Source: UKL13-2 sp043744255
Lineage (GTDB): Bacteria; Pseudomonadota; Gammaproteobacteria; Burkholderiales; Usitatibacteraceae
DNA length: 64,000 nucleotides
NCBI GenBank assembly: GCA_043744255.1
Contig: JAYTVA010000051.1
Location: 20,163 to 84,162, forward strand
Direction of reading: 5' to 3'
Both the position numbers and the translations under genes were made by a program. Below the pieces are notes generated by a model, which worked only from the letters and a program-made list of their open reading frames with translations, was not told the origin of the DNA and ran no database searches. Each line of letters opens with the position of its first letter. The stretch's first letter is position 1. This document shows positions 51,660 through 59,919 of this stretch, one piece after another.

Positions 51660-52088
51660 TTAGAGGGAAAGTTCTTTGGGTTGCTGTGCTGCGTGCGGAT
51701 GCGTGCTGCCTGCGTAGACTTTGAGTTTCTTAATCATCGCGTAGCCCAGTGGGCCTTTTGGCAACATGCCCTTCACGGCTTTTTCGAGCACGCGCTCGGG
51801 ATGCTTTTGCTGCAATTTATCGAAATTGGTTTCCTTGATACCGCCGGGATAACCAGAGTGACGATAGTATTTTTTGTCCTCGCCCTTGTTGCCGGTGACA
51901 CGCAGTTTTTCGACGTTGGTGACCACGATGAAATCACCAGTGTCAACGTGCGGGGTGAACTCAGGCTTGTGCTTGCCACGGAGACGACGCGCCAGTTCAG
52001 AGGCGACGCGACCGAGCACCTTGTCGGTTGCATCGACGACATACCAGTCGTGCACCACTTCATGGGGTTTGGCGGAAAAGGTTTTCAT
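51660..52088 (-). CDS. rplM: 50S ribosomal protein L13
   Basis: The start is ATG 52088 (MKTFSAKPHEVVHDWYVVDATDKVLGRVASELARRLRGKHKPEFTPHVDTGDFIVVTNVEKL), giving the standard 142 residues. The longer frame adds 22 unrelated residues. Conserved 'HSGYPGGIKE' and 'AVKGMLPKGPLGYAMIKKLKVYAGSTHPHAAQQP' are present. It is an early assembly protein of the large subunit, first gene of the L13-S9 operon, divergent from osmC across a 245-base promoter region. Confidence 0.98.
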   Translation of the reverse strand: MKTFSAKPHEVVHDWYVVDATDKVLGRVASELARRLRGKHKPEFTPHVDTGDFIVVTNVEKLRVTGNKGEDKKYYRHSGYPGGIKETNFDKLQQKHPERVLEKAVKGMLPKGPLGYAMIKKLKVYAGSTHPHAAQQPKELSL

Positions 52089-52333
52089 TGGTAGAACTCG
52101 CTCAGGTAAATTTGGCTGGTCACGCAATCGCGGCGCGGAAGAACTGGTGCGCAATGCGGGAGAAGTCGGTGCATCGTCGGCGCGGACAGGCGAAAAACGG
52201 GGGAACCCATCAACGGAACCTGAAATTGTAATGAATTTAAGGCTGTTTTGTCAAATGTTTCGGGGTTGCGCCTTTAGATCGCCAGCGAGCAATTCCGATC
52301 CTCTATACTTTCGCCGACAACTCAAGGAGCGTT

Positions 52334-52759
52334 ATGAAAGCTAGAATTAAGTGGATCGAAAACGTCGCGTTTGTCGGTGAAACCGAAAGCGGCCATGCCG
52401 TCGTGATGGACGGCTCGCCCGACAATGGCGGGCGCAATCTCGGCCCGCGTCCGATGGAAATGGTGCTGATCGGCACCGGGGCTTGCAGCGCATTCGATGT
52501 GATTTTGATTCTGAAGAAAAGCCGCGAAGCGGTGACGGATTGCGTGGTGGAATTGTCAGCTGAGCGCGCGGATACCGATCCGAAAGTGTTCACTAAAATT
52601 CATTTTCATTTTGTCGTCACAGGTGACGGACTAGACTCGGTGAAGGTCGGACGTGCGGTGCAGCTATCGGCGGAAAAATATTGCTCGGCTTCCGCGATGC
52701 TTGCGAAGACGGCGGCAGTCACGCACGATTTTGAAATTGTAGGCCGCGCAAAAATGTAG
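52334..52759 (+). CDS. OsmC-family protein
   Basis: A 141-residue protein: 'GHAVVMDGSPDNGGRNLGPRPMEMVLIGTGACSAFDVILILKKSREAVTDCVVELSAERADTDPKVFTKIHFHFVVTGDGLDSVKVGRAVQLSAEKYCSASAMLAKTAAVTHDF'. The two conserved Cys (GACSAFDV and EKYCSASAML) are the redox pair of OsmC peroxidases. It belongs to the YhfA-like branch rather than Ohr. AAGGAG stands before the start. Convergent with coq7, with five bases between. Confidence 0.92.
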   Translation: MKARIKWIENVAFVGETESGHAVVMDGSPDNGGRNLGPRPMEMVLIGTGACSAFDVILILKKSREAVTDCVVELSAERADTDPKVFTKIHFHFVVTGDGLDSVKVGRAVQLSAEKYCSASAMLAKTAAVTHDFEIVGRAKM

Positions 52760-52764
52760 CGTTG

Positions 52765-53388
52765 CTACACCCAGTACGAAGTCTGGGTCATGAGTTGCGA
52801 GACCGCACGCATGGCGCCGCGAATAGGTGCTGGCAGCGGTGCACCACCATGTTCCACCCCAGTCTCGGCGTGATGTATTTCGTCGTTGCGCATTGCCGCA
52901 ATTATTTCACGGCTGCGTAAATCGTCTGGCGGCAAACGTTGCAAATGATCGACCAGATGCGCTTCCACTTGCCGTTCGGTCTCGATCAAAAATCCCATGC
53001 TCCATTTGTCGCCGAGCACACCGGACGCCATGCCCAGCGCGAACGAGCCCGCGTAGAAGATCGGATTGAGTGCACTGACGTGGCCGCCAAGCTCATCTAA
53101 GCGCGTTTCGCACCACGCTAGGTGATCGCGCTCTTCCTTGGCTGCCGTTAGCAACACCGCGCGCGTTTGCGCGGTTTTCGCCACTAACGCCTGCCCCTGA
53201 TACAGCGCCTGTGCGGACACTTCGCCGGCATGGTTCACGCGCATGAGGCGGATCGATTCCGTTTGCTTCGCCGACGATTGATCCGCGTTGGACGCGCCCG
53301 ACGGAATGGAGCGCTCCGCATGCGCAGCACCAAACACCGTGCGCAAGCCGGTATCCAATTCACAAATTAAACGATCAACGAGGTTCAT
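52765..53388 (-). CDS. coq7: 2-polyprenyl-3-methyl-6-methoxy-1,4-benzoquinol hydroxylase
   Basis: The start is ATG 53388; frames from 53448 translate the porin terminator. The 207-residue protein has the ferritin-like di-iron ligands: 'LMRVNHAGEVSAQALYQGQAL', 'KEERDHLAWCETRLDEL', 'ETERQVEAHLVDHLQRL' and 'IIAAMRNDEIHHAETGVEHGG'. It hydroxylates demethoxyubiquinol in ubiquinone synthesis and is the usual enzyme for that step in betaproteobacteria. The gene follows the porin on the same strand but is separated by a strong terminator. Confidence 0.95.
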   Translation of the reverse strand: MNLVDRLICELDTGLRTVFGAAHAERSIPSGASNADQSSAKQTESIRLMRVNHAGEVSAQALYQGQALVAKTAQTRAVLLTAAKEERDHLAWCETRLDELGGHVSALNPIFYAGSFALGMASGVLGDKWSMGFLIETERQVEAHLVDHLQRLPPDDLRSREIIAAMRNDEIHHAETGVEHGGAPLPAPIRGAMRAVSQLMTQTSYWV

Positions 53389-53415
53389 CACGTCATTATA
53401 GCGACACAAACAAAA

Positions 53416-53435
53416 CGGGCACCCGAAGGTGCCCG
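53416..53435 (-). terminator. rho-independent terminator after the porin gene
   Basis: CGGGCACC (53416-53423) pairs with GGTGCCCG (53428-53435) around the stable loop CGAA. The minus strand continues TTTTGTTTGTG. Confidence 0.9.
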
Positions 53436-53477
53436 CCGTAAGTGACAACGAACTGCTGTTTGCGTTATTAGACCCGC

Positions 53478-54596
53478 TTAGAACAAATGGCGGAAGCCAA
53501 CTGACAGTGCTTTTGGATCTTGATCCGCACCGACGCCAAGCTTGTCCGCACCGAAATCACACTGGCCTAGACGCTCGTTCTTGACCTGGGTGTACTGACC
53601 CAAGAGGAACGTACGACGGGTGAAGTTGTACTGATAACCCAAAGAGTTGCCCTTACATTTTGCATCACCCACGCGTGCTCCGCCGACCAGCGCCGTGGCG
53701 AACGTGCCATCGGTTGCGCGTTGGTGCACCAAGTGGAACTGGCTCTTATCGATTGTGTAAGTCGCGGCAACCATTTGCGCGTTCGCGCCAGCTTTTTGCG
53801 CGGATGCTGGGAGAAGCGGATTCTGCTTCGAGAAAAATTGCGCCAATGCGCCGAGTTTCACTGGGCCGATGGTAAACGAACCAAATAGGGCTTGACCCTT
53901 CTCAGAGGCACCAGCGACCGCTACCGAGTTTGCTGGAGCAGTGCCAGCGGCAGTTGCGTAGCCGCGATACTGATCCTTATGCTTTTCCCATGAGTAGCCA
54001 ACGTAGATCGGGCCTTGCGTGTAGGTACCGCTCAGCGAAATGCTGGAAGGGTTGACGGTAGCCGTCTTGCCTTCGTTGACCGCGTAGGAAGCACGACCTT
54101 GGAAACCGCTCAGGTTTGCTGACCACAATTGCACGACGTTTTGTTCGCGACGATCAAAGTTACCGCGATCGCTCATGACACCCGTGATACCACCTGCGGT
54201 CAAATCGCCGAACGGATCAATTGCGATGGTGGCGGTCTTGAACGGCGTATCCCAACGACCCAACAGCACGCTACCGAGGCTGCCTTGCAAGCCTACGCCG
54301 CTATTACGCGCAGCGAAGGTGGTGTTGTTCGAATCCAAGCGGAATGCGGTTTCGAGTTGGAAAAACGCGCTAACGCCGCCGAGGTCTTCGGTGCCGCGAA
54401 TGCCGAACAAGGAGGACTGGTCGGTAACACGATTACGGCTGCTCAGAGGAGCCAACGAGCCACCATCAGCCTTAGCCGATTCGAGCATCACGTAAGCGCG
54501 CCCGTACAACGTCACTGGGTTGGACGATTGCGCCATAGCAGCGAGCGGAGCCAGTGTTGCGGCTGCAACTGCGAGGGCAAGTAATTTCTTTTTCAT
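53478..54596 (-). CDS. general porin (Burkholderiales Gram-negative porin family)
   Basis: The start is ATG 54596, with AAGGAG at good spacing. The signal peptide is 'MKKKLLALAVAAATLAPLAAMAQ'. The 350-residue mature protein opens 'SSNPVTLYGRAYVMLESAKADG' and has 'SSLFGIRGTEDLGGVSAFFQLETAFRLDSN' and 'RNSGVGLQGSLGSVLLGRWDTPFK', the standard porin_4 pattern. It ends in 'DPKALSVGFRHLF' with the C-terminal Phe needed for outer membrane insertion. It forms a trimeric 16-strand diffusion pore. Own promoter in the 250-base gap to trpC, own terminator downstream. Confidence 0.95.
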   Translation of the reverse strand: MKKKLLALAVAAATLAPLAAMAQSSNPVTLYGRAYVMLESAKADGGSLAPLSSRNRVTDQSSLFGIRGTEDLGGVSAFFQLETAFRLDSNNTTFAARNSGVGLQGSLGSVLLGRWDTPFKTATIAIDPFGDLTAGGITGVMSDRGNFDRREQNVVQLWSANLSGFQGRASYAVNEGKTATVNPSSISLSGTYTQGPIYVGYSWEKHKDQYRGYATAAGTAPANSVAVAGASEKGQALFGSFTIGPVKLGALAQFFSKQNPLLPASAQKAGANAQMVAATYTIDKSQFHLVHQRATDGTFATALVGGARVGDAKCKGNSLGYQYNFTRRTFLLGQYTQVKNERLGQCDFGADKLGVGADQDPKALSVGFRHLF

Positions 54597-54846
54597 CACA
54601 AATCTCCTTGGGGTTAGGGTGGGGCTGTATCTGGAACCAAATTACCGCAGCGAGCTTGGCGCCTCGTTCTTTCTGTGGAGAGGAACCACCAACACTCGCA
54701 AAATGCCGAAATAAAATGCGTGAACTTTTTTGGCAACGCTGCATATTGCCAAAATTGACGCCTCATCTCAAGTTTGGACGGGGAAAATCAACTTTCACGT
54801 CATACCCTGTTGCATTTGCGCAACACGGCACTTGGACTTGCCGTTG

Positions 54847-55665
54847 CTACAACTTCGCGAGAAAAAGCGCTTGCAGCGCCGCGCCGGGGTCGGTTTTTTC
54901 CATCAGCGCGCCGCCAATAAGGTAAGTGTTTACTCCTGCTGCAATCATTATATTTGTTGCGTCTACCGAACCAATTCCGCTTTCGGTGACAATAATTCTG
55001 TCAGCTGGAACGCGCTTCATCAGGTTGAGGGTCGTGTCGATATTGGTGACGAATCGGGTTAAATCGCGGTTATTAATGCCGATCAGCGAAGTGCGCAGGG
55101 TTAGCGCCTGTTCGAGCTCAGCGGCTGAATGTGATTCAGCCAATACGGCCAGCCCCAACTTCTCAGCGAGTGTCTCTAATTCACGAAATTGGGCGATCGG
55201 CAGCGCGCCCATGATGAACAGCACGGCGTCCGCACCCATCGCCCGCGCCTCGATGACCTGATAGGCGTCGACAATAAAATCCTTGCGGATTACCGGCAGG
55301 TTGCAGGCAGCGCGCGCGGCGACCAGATCCGCCGCACTGCCCTGGAAATAGTCTCGATCCGTTAACACCGACAAGCATGCCGCGCCGTTGGCTTCGTAAC
55401 TGCGCGCAAATCGTGCTGCATCGAAGGTGGCAGTGTCGCCAGCCAACGACGCGCGAAATACGCCCGCACTGGGGCTGGCTTTTTTGATTTCAGCAATCAC
55501 GGCGGATTTGCCATCGGCGTGCTTGGCACGAATTGCGCCGACAAAGTCGCGCAGCGGCAATGCCGCTGCCGCGCGCTGCTCGATCGCTTGCAGTGGCTCG
55601 CGCAATTTGGCGGCGGCTACTTCCTCGCGCTTGGTGGCGAGAATTTTTTGCAGAATATCGGACAC
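54847..55665 (-). CDS. trpC: indole-3-glycerol phosphate synthase
   Basis: A 272-residue (beta/alpha)8 barrel. 'ILQKILATKREEVAAAKLREPL' is the N-terminal helix, 'VIAEIKKASPSAGVFRA' the phosphate and catalytic Lys loop, and 'AACLSVLTDRDYFQGS' the conserved LTD motif. 'VIRKDFIVDAYQVIEARAMGADAVLFI' holds the catalytic Lys, and 'LIGINNRDLTRFVTNIDTTLNL' with 'ITESGIGS' the product site. It closes the indole ring in tryptophan synthesis. Last gene of the trp operon, three bases after trpD. Confidence 0.97.
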   Translation of the reverse strand: MSDILQKILATKREEVAAAKLREPLQAIEQRAAAALPLRDFVGAIRAKHADGKSAVIAEIKKASPSAGVFRASLAGDTATFDAARFARSYEANGAACLSVLTDRDYFQGSAADLVAARAACNLPVIRKDFIVDAYQVIEARAMGADAVLFIMGALPIAQFRELETLAEKLGLAVLAESHSAAELEQALTLRTSLIGINNRDLTRFVTNIDTTLNLMKRVPADRIIVTESGIGSVDATNIMIAAGVNTYLIGGALMEKTDPGAALQALFLAKL

Positions 55666-55668
55666 GGC

Positions 55669-56691
55669 TTAGCTTTGGTTGGTAAATTTGATTAGCGCAT
55701 TGAGCTTCGCGCGCGCGGCACCGGATTCGATCATTTCGCGTGCCTTGACGACGCCGGCGGCTAAGTCGCTAGCCACGCCCGCAACATAAATCGCCGCGCC
55801 CGCATTCAATGTGACGATGTCCTTGGCTGGCCCGGCTTGATTGTCGAGTACCGCGCGCACCATCATCATCGACGCGGCCTTGTCAATGGCCTTTAGCGTT
55901 TCAATTGGCGCGAGCTTCAACCCAAATTGCGCGGGGTCGATGTTGAATTCGCGCACTTCGCCATTTTTCAATTCGGCCACCAAGGTCGAACCAGACAACG
56001 AAATTTCGTCCAGCCCATTCTCCCCGTGCACGATCATCACGTGTTTCGAGCCAAGTTGCTCCAACACGCGCGCTTGAATGCCGACCAAATCAGGATGAAA
56101 CACACCCATGACTTGATTCGGCGCGCCTGCCGGGTTGGTCAGGGGGCCGAGAATATTGAGGATGGTGCGCATGCCCAAGTCTTTGCGCACCGGCGCGGCG
56201 TACTTCATGGCGGGATGATGATTGGGTGCGAACATGAAACCCAAGCCCACGGTGTTGATCGACGCGGCCACCTGTTGCGGCGTTAGATTCAAATTCACGC
56301 CAAGCGCCTCAAGTACGTCGGCGCTGCCTGACTGCGATGACACCGAGCGCCCGCCATGCTTCGCGACCTTCGCGCCCGCTGCGGCAGCCACGAATGCGGC
56401 GGTAGTGGAAATGTTGAACGTATGCGTTTTATCTCCGCCAGTGCCGCAGGTATCAACCAAATATTTGGTGTCACCGACGTCCACCTTGGTGGCAAATTCA
56501 CGCATCACCTGTGCCGCCGCCGCGATCTCAGAAACCGTTTCCGTCTTCACGTGCAGCCCCATCAGGATCGCCGACAGTTGCACCGGCGTGACGGCACCCT
56601 GCATTACTTGGCGGAACAGATCGACCATCTCGTCGTAAAAAATTTCGCGCTTGTCAGCGAGGCGATGGATCGCGTGTTGGGCAGTAAACAT
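55669..56691 (-). CDS. trpD: anthranilate phosphoribosyltransferase
   Basis: A 340-residue protein. 'LVDTCGTGGDKTHTFNISTTAAFVAAAAGAKVAKHGGRSVSSQSGSADVLEALG' is the PRPP and Mg-binding segment of TrpD, and 'GFMFAPNHHPAMKYAAPVRKDLGMRTILNILGPLTNPA' the anthranilate channel. It transfers phosphoribose to anthranilate. It is a separate gene from trpG, as usual in betaproteobacteria, and starts just after the trpG stop (56694). Confidence 0.97.
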   Translation of the reverse strand: MFTAQHAIHRLADKREIFYDEMVDLFRQVMQGAVTPVQLSAILMGLHVKTETVSEIAAAAQVMREFATKVDVGDTKYLVDTCGTGGDKTHTFNISTTAAFVAAAAGAKVAKHGGRSVSSQSGSADVLEALGVNLNLTPQQVAASINTVGLGFMFAPNHHPAMKYAAPVRKDLGMRTILNILGPLTNPAGAPNQVMGVFHPDLVGIQARVLEQLGSKHVMIVHGENGLDEISLSGSTLVAELKNGEVREFNIDPAQFGLKLAPIETLKAIDKAASMMMVRAVLDNQAGPAKDIVTLNAGAAIYVAGVASDLAAGVVKAREMIESGAARAKLNALIKFTNQS

Positions 56692-56693
56692 GG

Positions 56694-57263
56694 CTATTTT
56701 GTCGCGTCCAAAAAGTTTTTCAGCAAGGCGTGACCGTGCTCGGTCAGGATCGACTCGGGGTGAAATTGCACGCCTTCAATCGGCAGCGTTTTGTGGCGCA
56801 CGCCCATGATTTCGCCGTCTTCCGTCCACGCGGTAATTTCTAGGCACGACGGACAGGTTTCGCGCTCGATCACCAGCGAGTGATAGCGGGTAGCGCGAAA
56901 CGGTGAGGGCAGCCCGGCAAACACGCCGCGCTCAGTGTGCGTGATTTGTGAAGTCTTGCCGTGCATCAGCGTTTTCGCATGAACGATCTTGCCGCCGAAC
57001 GCTTGGCCGATGGCTTGGTGGCCCAAGCACACGCCGAGCAGCGGAATTTTACCGGCGAACTTCTCGATGGCGGCGACCGAAATCCCGGCCTCGTTCGGCG
57101 TACAGGGGCCCGGCGAAATCACGATGCGCTTCGGCTGCATCGCCTCAATATCGGCCAAGGAAATTTCGTCGTTGCGTTTCACCACCACGTCCTCACCCAA
57201 CTCGCCCAAATACTGCACGAGGTTGTAGGTGAAGCTATCGTAGTTATCAATCATGAGCAGCAT
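56694..57263 (-). CDS. trpG: anthranilate synthase, glutamine amidotransferase subunit
   Basis: A 189-residue class I amidotransferase: 'MLLMIDNYDSFTYNLVQYLGELG', the oxyanion strand 'ISPGPCTPNEAGIS', the nucleophile Cys79 in 'GVCLGHQAIGQAFGG', and the His-Glu pair in 'VQFHPESILTEHG'. It supplies ammonia to TrpE, and may also serve 4-amino-4-deoxychorismate synthase if pabA is absent. It lies two bases after the threonine aldolase gene that separates it from trpE. Confidence 0.97.
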   Translation of the reverse strand: MLLMIDNYDSFTYNLVQYLGELGEDVVVKRNDEISLADIEAMQPKRIVISPGPCTPNEAGISVAAIEKFAGKIPLLGVCLGHQAIGQAFGGKIVHAKTLMHGKTSQITHTERGVFAGLPSPFRATRYHSLVIERETCPSCLEITAWTEDGEIMGVRHKTLPIEGVQFHPESILTEHGHALLKNFLDATK

Positions 57264-57265
57264 GG

Positions 57266-58285
57266 CTATCCTTTCTGCCGTGCGTAGAATGATTCAAACG
57301 CAGCGGCAACGACGTCAACATCGTCGCGCGACACATCGAGGTGGGTCACCAACCGGGTATGCGGGCTGACGATGGCGATCACGCCGTGTTCGCGCAGGTG
57401 AGTGGACAGCGCCGCGCAATCGCTCTGGGGCACGTCAACGTAAAAAATATTGGTCTGCGGGGTCGTGACCACGAGCCCCGGAATCGCACCGAGTGCCTTC
57501 GCGAGGTAAGCTGCGTTCGCGTGGTCGTCCGCCAGCCGTGCGACAAGATGATCGAGCGCGTACATGCCCGCCGCCGCAAGAATCCCCACTTGGCGCATGC
57601 CGCCGCCGAGCATTTTGCGCCAGCGGTGGCCGCGATGAATTAGCGCGCGCGTGCCGCACAGCACCGAGCCTGCGGGCGTGCCTAAGCCTTTTGACAGGCA
57701 CACCGAGACTGAATCGAAATGCGCGCAAATATCTTTCACATCGCGCCCCGTTTTGATCGCCGCGTTGAACACGCGTGCGCCATCGAGATGGGTCGCGAGA
57801 TTTTTACTTCGGGCAAACGCGCGTACTTCTGCCATGTAACTCTCGGCGATCACTTTGCCGCCGATGGTGTTTTCCAGTGCAATCAATTTGGTGCGAGCGA
57901 AATGCGCGTCGTCAGGTTTCACCGCTGCGCGAATTTTTGCCAGCGGGATCGTGCCGTCGGGCGCGTTCTCCAGCGGTTGCGGCTGAATGCTACCGAGCAC
58001 CGCCGCGCCGCCGCCTTCGTATTTGTAGGTGTGCGCATCTTGGCCGACGATGTATTCCTCGCCGCGTTGGCAATGCGCCATTAGCGCGACCAAATTGCTT
58101 TGCGTGCCCGATGGCAAGAACAATCCGGCCTCCATGCCGACCATCGCGGCCATGCGCTCTTGCAACGCGTTCACGGTGGGGTCGTCGCCAAACACGTCAT
58201 CGCCGACGGGGGCAGCCGCCATCGCGGCACGCATTGCTGCGGTGGGTTGCGTGACAGTGTCGCTGCGCAAATCAATATTTTTCAT
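57266..58285 (-). CDS. ltaE: low-specificity L-threonine aldolase
   Basis: A 339-residue PLP enzyme of fold type I: 'IDLRSDTVTQPTAAMRAAMAAAPVGDDVFGDDPTVNALQERMA', 'LFLPSGTQSNLVALMAHCQRGEEYIVGQDAH', 'LATHLDGARVFNAAIKTGRDVKDICAHFDSVSVCLSKGLGTPAGSVLCG' (Schiff-base Lys in SKGLG) and 'WRKMLGGGMRQVGILAAAG'. It splits threonine/allo-threonine to glycine and acetaldehyde. Its place between trpE (4-base overlap) and trpG (2-base gap) is unusual and means it is made with the anthranilate synthase subunits. Confidence 0.94.
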   Translation of the reverse strand: MKNIDLRSDTVTQPTAAMRAAMAAAPVGDDVFGDDPTVNALQERMAAMVGMEAGLFLPSGTQSNLVALMAHCQRGEEYIVGQDAHTYKYEGGGAAVLGSIQPQPLENAPDGTIPLAKIRAAVKPDDAHFARTKLIALENTIGGKVIAESYMAEVRAFARSKNLATHLDGARVFNAAIKTGRDVKDICAHFDSVSVCLSKGLGTPAGSVLCGTRALIHRGHRWRKMLGGGMRQVGILAAAGMYALDHLVARLADDHANAAYLAKALGAIPGLVVTTPQTNIFYVDVPQSDCAALSTHLREHGVIAIVSPHTRLVTHLDVSRDDVDVVAAAFESFYARQKG

Positions 58286-59787
58286 TTAGTTTCTCCACCG
58301 TTGGTGTCAATGCCCGCCGCCACCAACTCAGCCGCTTTGAGTAAAGCGCGCGCCTTGTTTTCTGTTTCCTGCCATTCGAGTTCGGGCACCGAATCGGCGA
58401 CGATGCCGGCAGCAGCCTGGACATACAACGTGCCATCCTTGATGACGCCGGTGCGAATCGCAATCGCCATATCCATATTGCCGTTGAAGCCAATATAGCC
58501 CGCAGCCCCAGCATAGACGCCACGTTTAGAGGGTTCCAGCTCTTCAATAATTTCCATCGCGCGCACTTTCACGGTACCGGTCACGGTGCCAGCGGGGAAG
58601 GTAGCGCGCAGCAAATCAATCGGGCTCACGTCGTCGCGAATTTCGCCATCGACGTGCGACACCAAGTGCATCACATGCGAATAGCGCTCGACCACGAATT
58701 GCTCGGTCACTTTCACGCTGCCGGTTTTGGCGATGCGACCGATGTCGTTCCGACCAAGATCAATCAGCATCAAATGCTCGGCCAACTCTTTCGGGTCGTT
58801 GCGCAATTCGGTTTCGAGTTCGAGATCGCGCGCGGGTGTGCTGCCGCGTTTGCGCGTACCGGCGATGGGGCGCACGGTGACTTTGCTGCCCTCTTGTCGC
58901 ACCAAAATCTCCGGCGATGCACCGACGATATGAAAATCGCCCATGTCGAAAAAATACATATACGGCGAGGGGTTGATGGACCGCAGCGCGCGATACAAAT
59001 TGATCGGCGGCGCATCGAACGGCTGCGAAATGCGCTGCGAGATTTGCACCTGCATGATGTCGCCGTCGATGATGTACTGCTTCGATTTTGCAGCGGCGGC
59101 GAGGAATGCCTCTTTGCCGATTTCCGATTTGGGCTCTGGGGTCTTTCCGGTCGGCACATACACCGGCAGCTCAGCTTGTGTGCGCAAACCCAAGCGCAAT
59201 GCCGTCAGTCGGCGCTCGGCATGCGCATACGCATCGGCCTTAGCCGCATCCGCGTAGACAATCAAATGCAGTTTGCCGGACAGGTTATCGACCACCGCCA
59301 GTTCGTCCGACAACATCAGTACGATGTCTGGAACGCCAAGCGGGTCGGGCTTCTTCACGTAGTTACTCGCGAGCTTGGCCTCGATGTAGCGCACCGTATC
59401 GTAAGCAAAATAGCCCGCCAGGCCACCCGCAAAACGCAATGGGCCATTGAGCGGTGCTGCGTTGAAACGCGCGCGATATTGCTCCACGAACGCGAGCGGA
59501 TCGGTGACGGTTTGCACCTCCGTTTTGCTGACCGCCCCGTTCACGACGCGCATGATCGCCACCTCAAACCCACGCACCTCCAACCATTCCTGCGCGGGCA
59601 AGCCAATGATCGAGTAGCGGCCAAAGCGCTCGCCGCCGATCACGGATTCAAGCAGATATGAGTGGGATTTATTCGCGAGCTTGAGATAAATCGACAGCGG
59701 CGTGTCGAGGTCAGCGAACGTCTCGAGTGTGACGGGGATGCGATTGAAGCCCTGCGCGACGAGGCTGTTGAATTCAGTTTCGGTCAT
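58282..59787 (-). CDS. trpE: anthranilate synthase component I
   Basis: A 501-residue chorismate-utilising enzyme. The N-terminal 'TPLSIYLKLANKSHSYLLESVIGGERFGRYSIIGL' carries the 'LLES' Trp-feedback element. The catalytic part has 'QISQRISQPFDAPPINLYRALRSINPSPYMYFFDMGDFHIVGASPEILVR', 'RPIAGTRKRGSTPARDLELETELRNDPKELAEHLMLIDLGRNDIGR' and 'GYIGFNGNMDMAIAIRTGVIKDGTLYVQAAAGIVADSVPE'. It converts chorismate and ammonia to anthranilate. The Trp-rich leader peptide 57 bases upstream suggests control by tryptophan supply. A good Shine-Dalgarno sequence is not visible before its ATG. Confidence 0.97.
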   Translation of the reverse strand: MTETEFNSLVAQGFNRIPVTLETFADLDTPLSIYLKLANKSHSYLLESVIGGERFGRYSIIGLPAQEWLEVRGFEVAIMRVVNGAVSKTEVQTVTDPLAFVEQYRARFNAAPLNGPLRFAGGLAGYFAYDTVRYIEAKLASNYVKKPDPLGVPDIVLMLSDELAVVDNLSGKLHLIVYADAAKADAYAHAERRLTALRLGLRTQAELPVYVPTGKTPEPKSEIGKEAFLAAAAKSKQYIIDGDIMQVQISQRISQPFDAPPINLYRALRSINPSPYMYFFDMGDFHIVGASPEILVRQEGSKVTVRPIAGTRKRGSTPARDLELETELRNDPKELAEHLMLIDLGRNDIGRIAKTGSVKVTEQFVVERYSHVMHLVSHVDGEIRDDVSPIDLLRATFPAGTVTGTVKVRAMEIIEELEPSKRGVYAGAAGYIGFNGNMDMAIAIRTGVIKDGTLYVQAAAGIVADSVPELEWQETENKARALLKAAELVAAGIDTNGGETK

Positions 59788-59829
59788 GATGTTTTCAGCA
59801 AAATGGGTTGTTAGGCGGATGCAGCAATT

Positions 59830-59865
59830 CGATGGCGCGAGCGATCAGCGCCAGATTTGCCATCG
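59830..59865 (-). promoter_or_regulatory. alternative stem-loops overlapping the Trp codons of the leader
   Basis: In the transcript, CGATGGC (59865-59859, covering Trp13) can pair with GCCATCG (59836-59830). TGGCGC (59853-59848, Trp16-Arg17) can pair with GCGCCA (59838-59833). Both use the same 3' strand and so exclude each other; a ribosome stalled at the Trp codons would decide which forms. No T-run terminator follows closely; the nearest is ATTTTG about 15-20 bases before trpE. Confidence 0.5.
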
Positions 59866-59898
59866 CCACCACGGCGCCGATTTTGTGAAAACGTTCAT
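59845..59898 (-). CDS. trpL: candidate trp leader peptide (17 aa, four Trp)
   Basis: ATG at 59898 opens the frame MNVFTKSAPWWRWQIWR, ending TGA at 59845. Four of 17 codons are Trp (positions 10, 11, 13 and 16). It starts 21 bases after the gph stop and ends 57 bases before trpE. No clear Shine-Dalgarno sequence precedes it, so it may rely on coupling to gph translation. The Trp codons lie in RNA that can pair with the following segment (see 59830-59865). This is the layout of an amino-acid-sensing leader. Confidence 0.65.
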   Translation of the reverse strand: MNVFTKSAPWWRWQIWR

Positions 59899-59919
59899 AT
59901 GAGCAGGGGTCAGAAAAAG

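Noticed and set aside
53389..53448. longer N-terminus for Coq7
   Set aside because: The extra 20 residues translate the porin terminator hairpin and do not match Coq7 proteins.
54825..54844. hairpin ACGGCA/TGCCGT after trpC as a terminator
   Set aside because: The 6-bp stem lacks a T-run in the minus direction; not convincing.
58654..59661. 335-codon open frame on the plus strand
   Set aside because: Fully antisense to trpE, with no recognisable domain and no ribosome site; a shadow frame.
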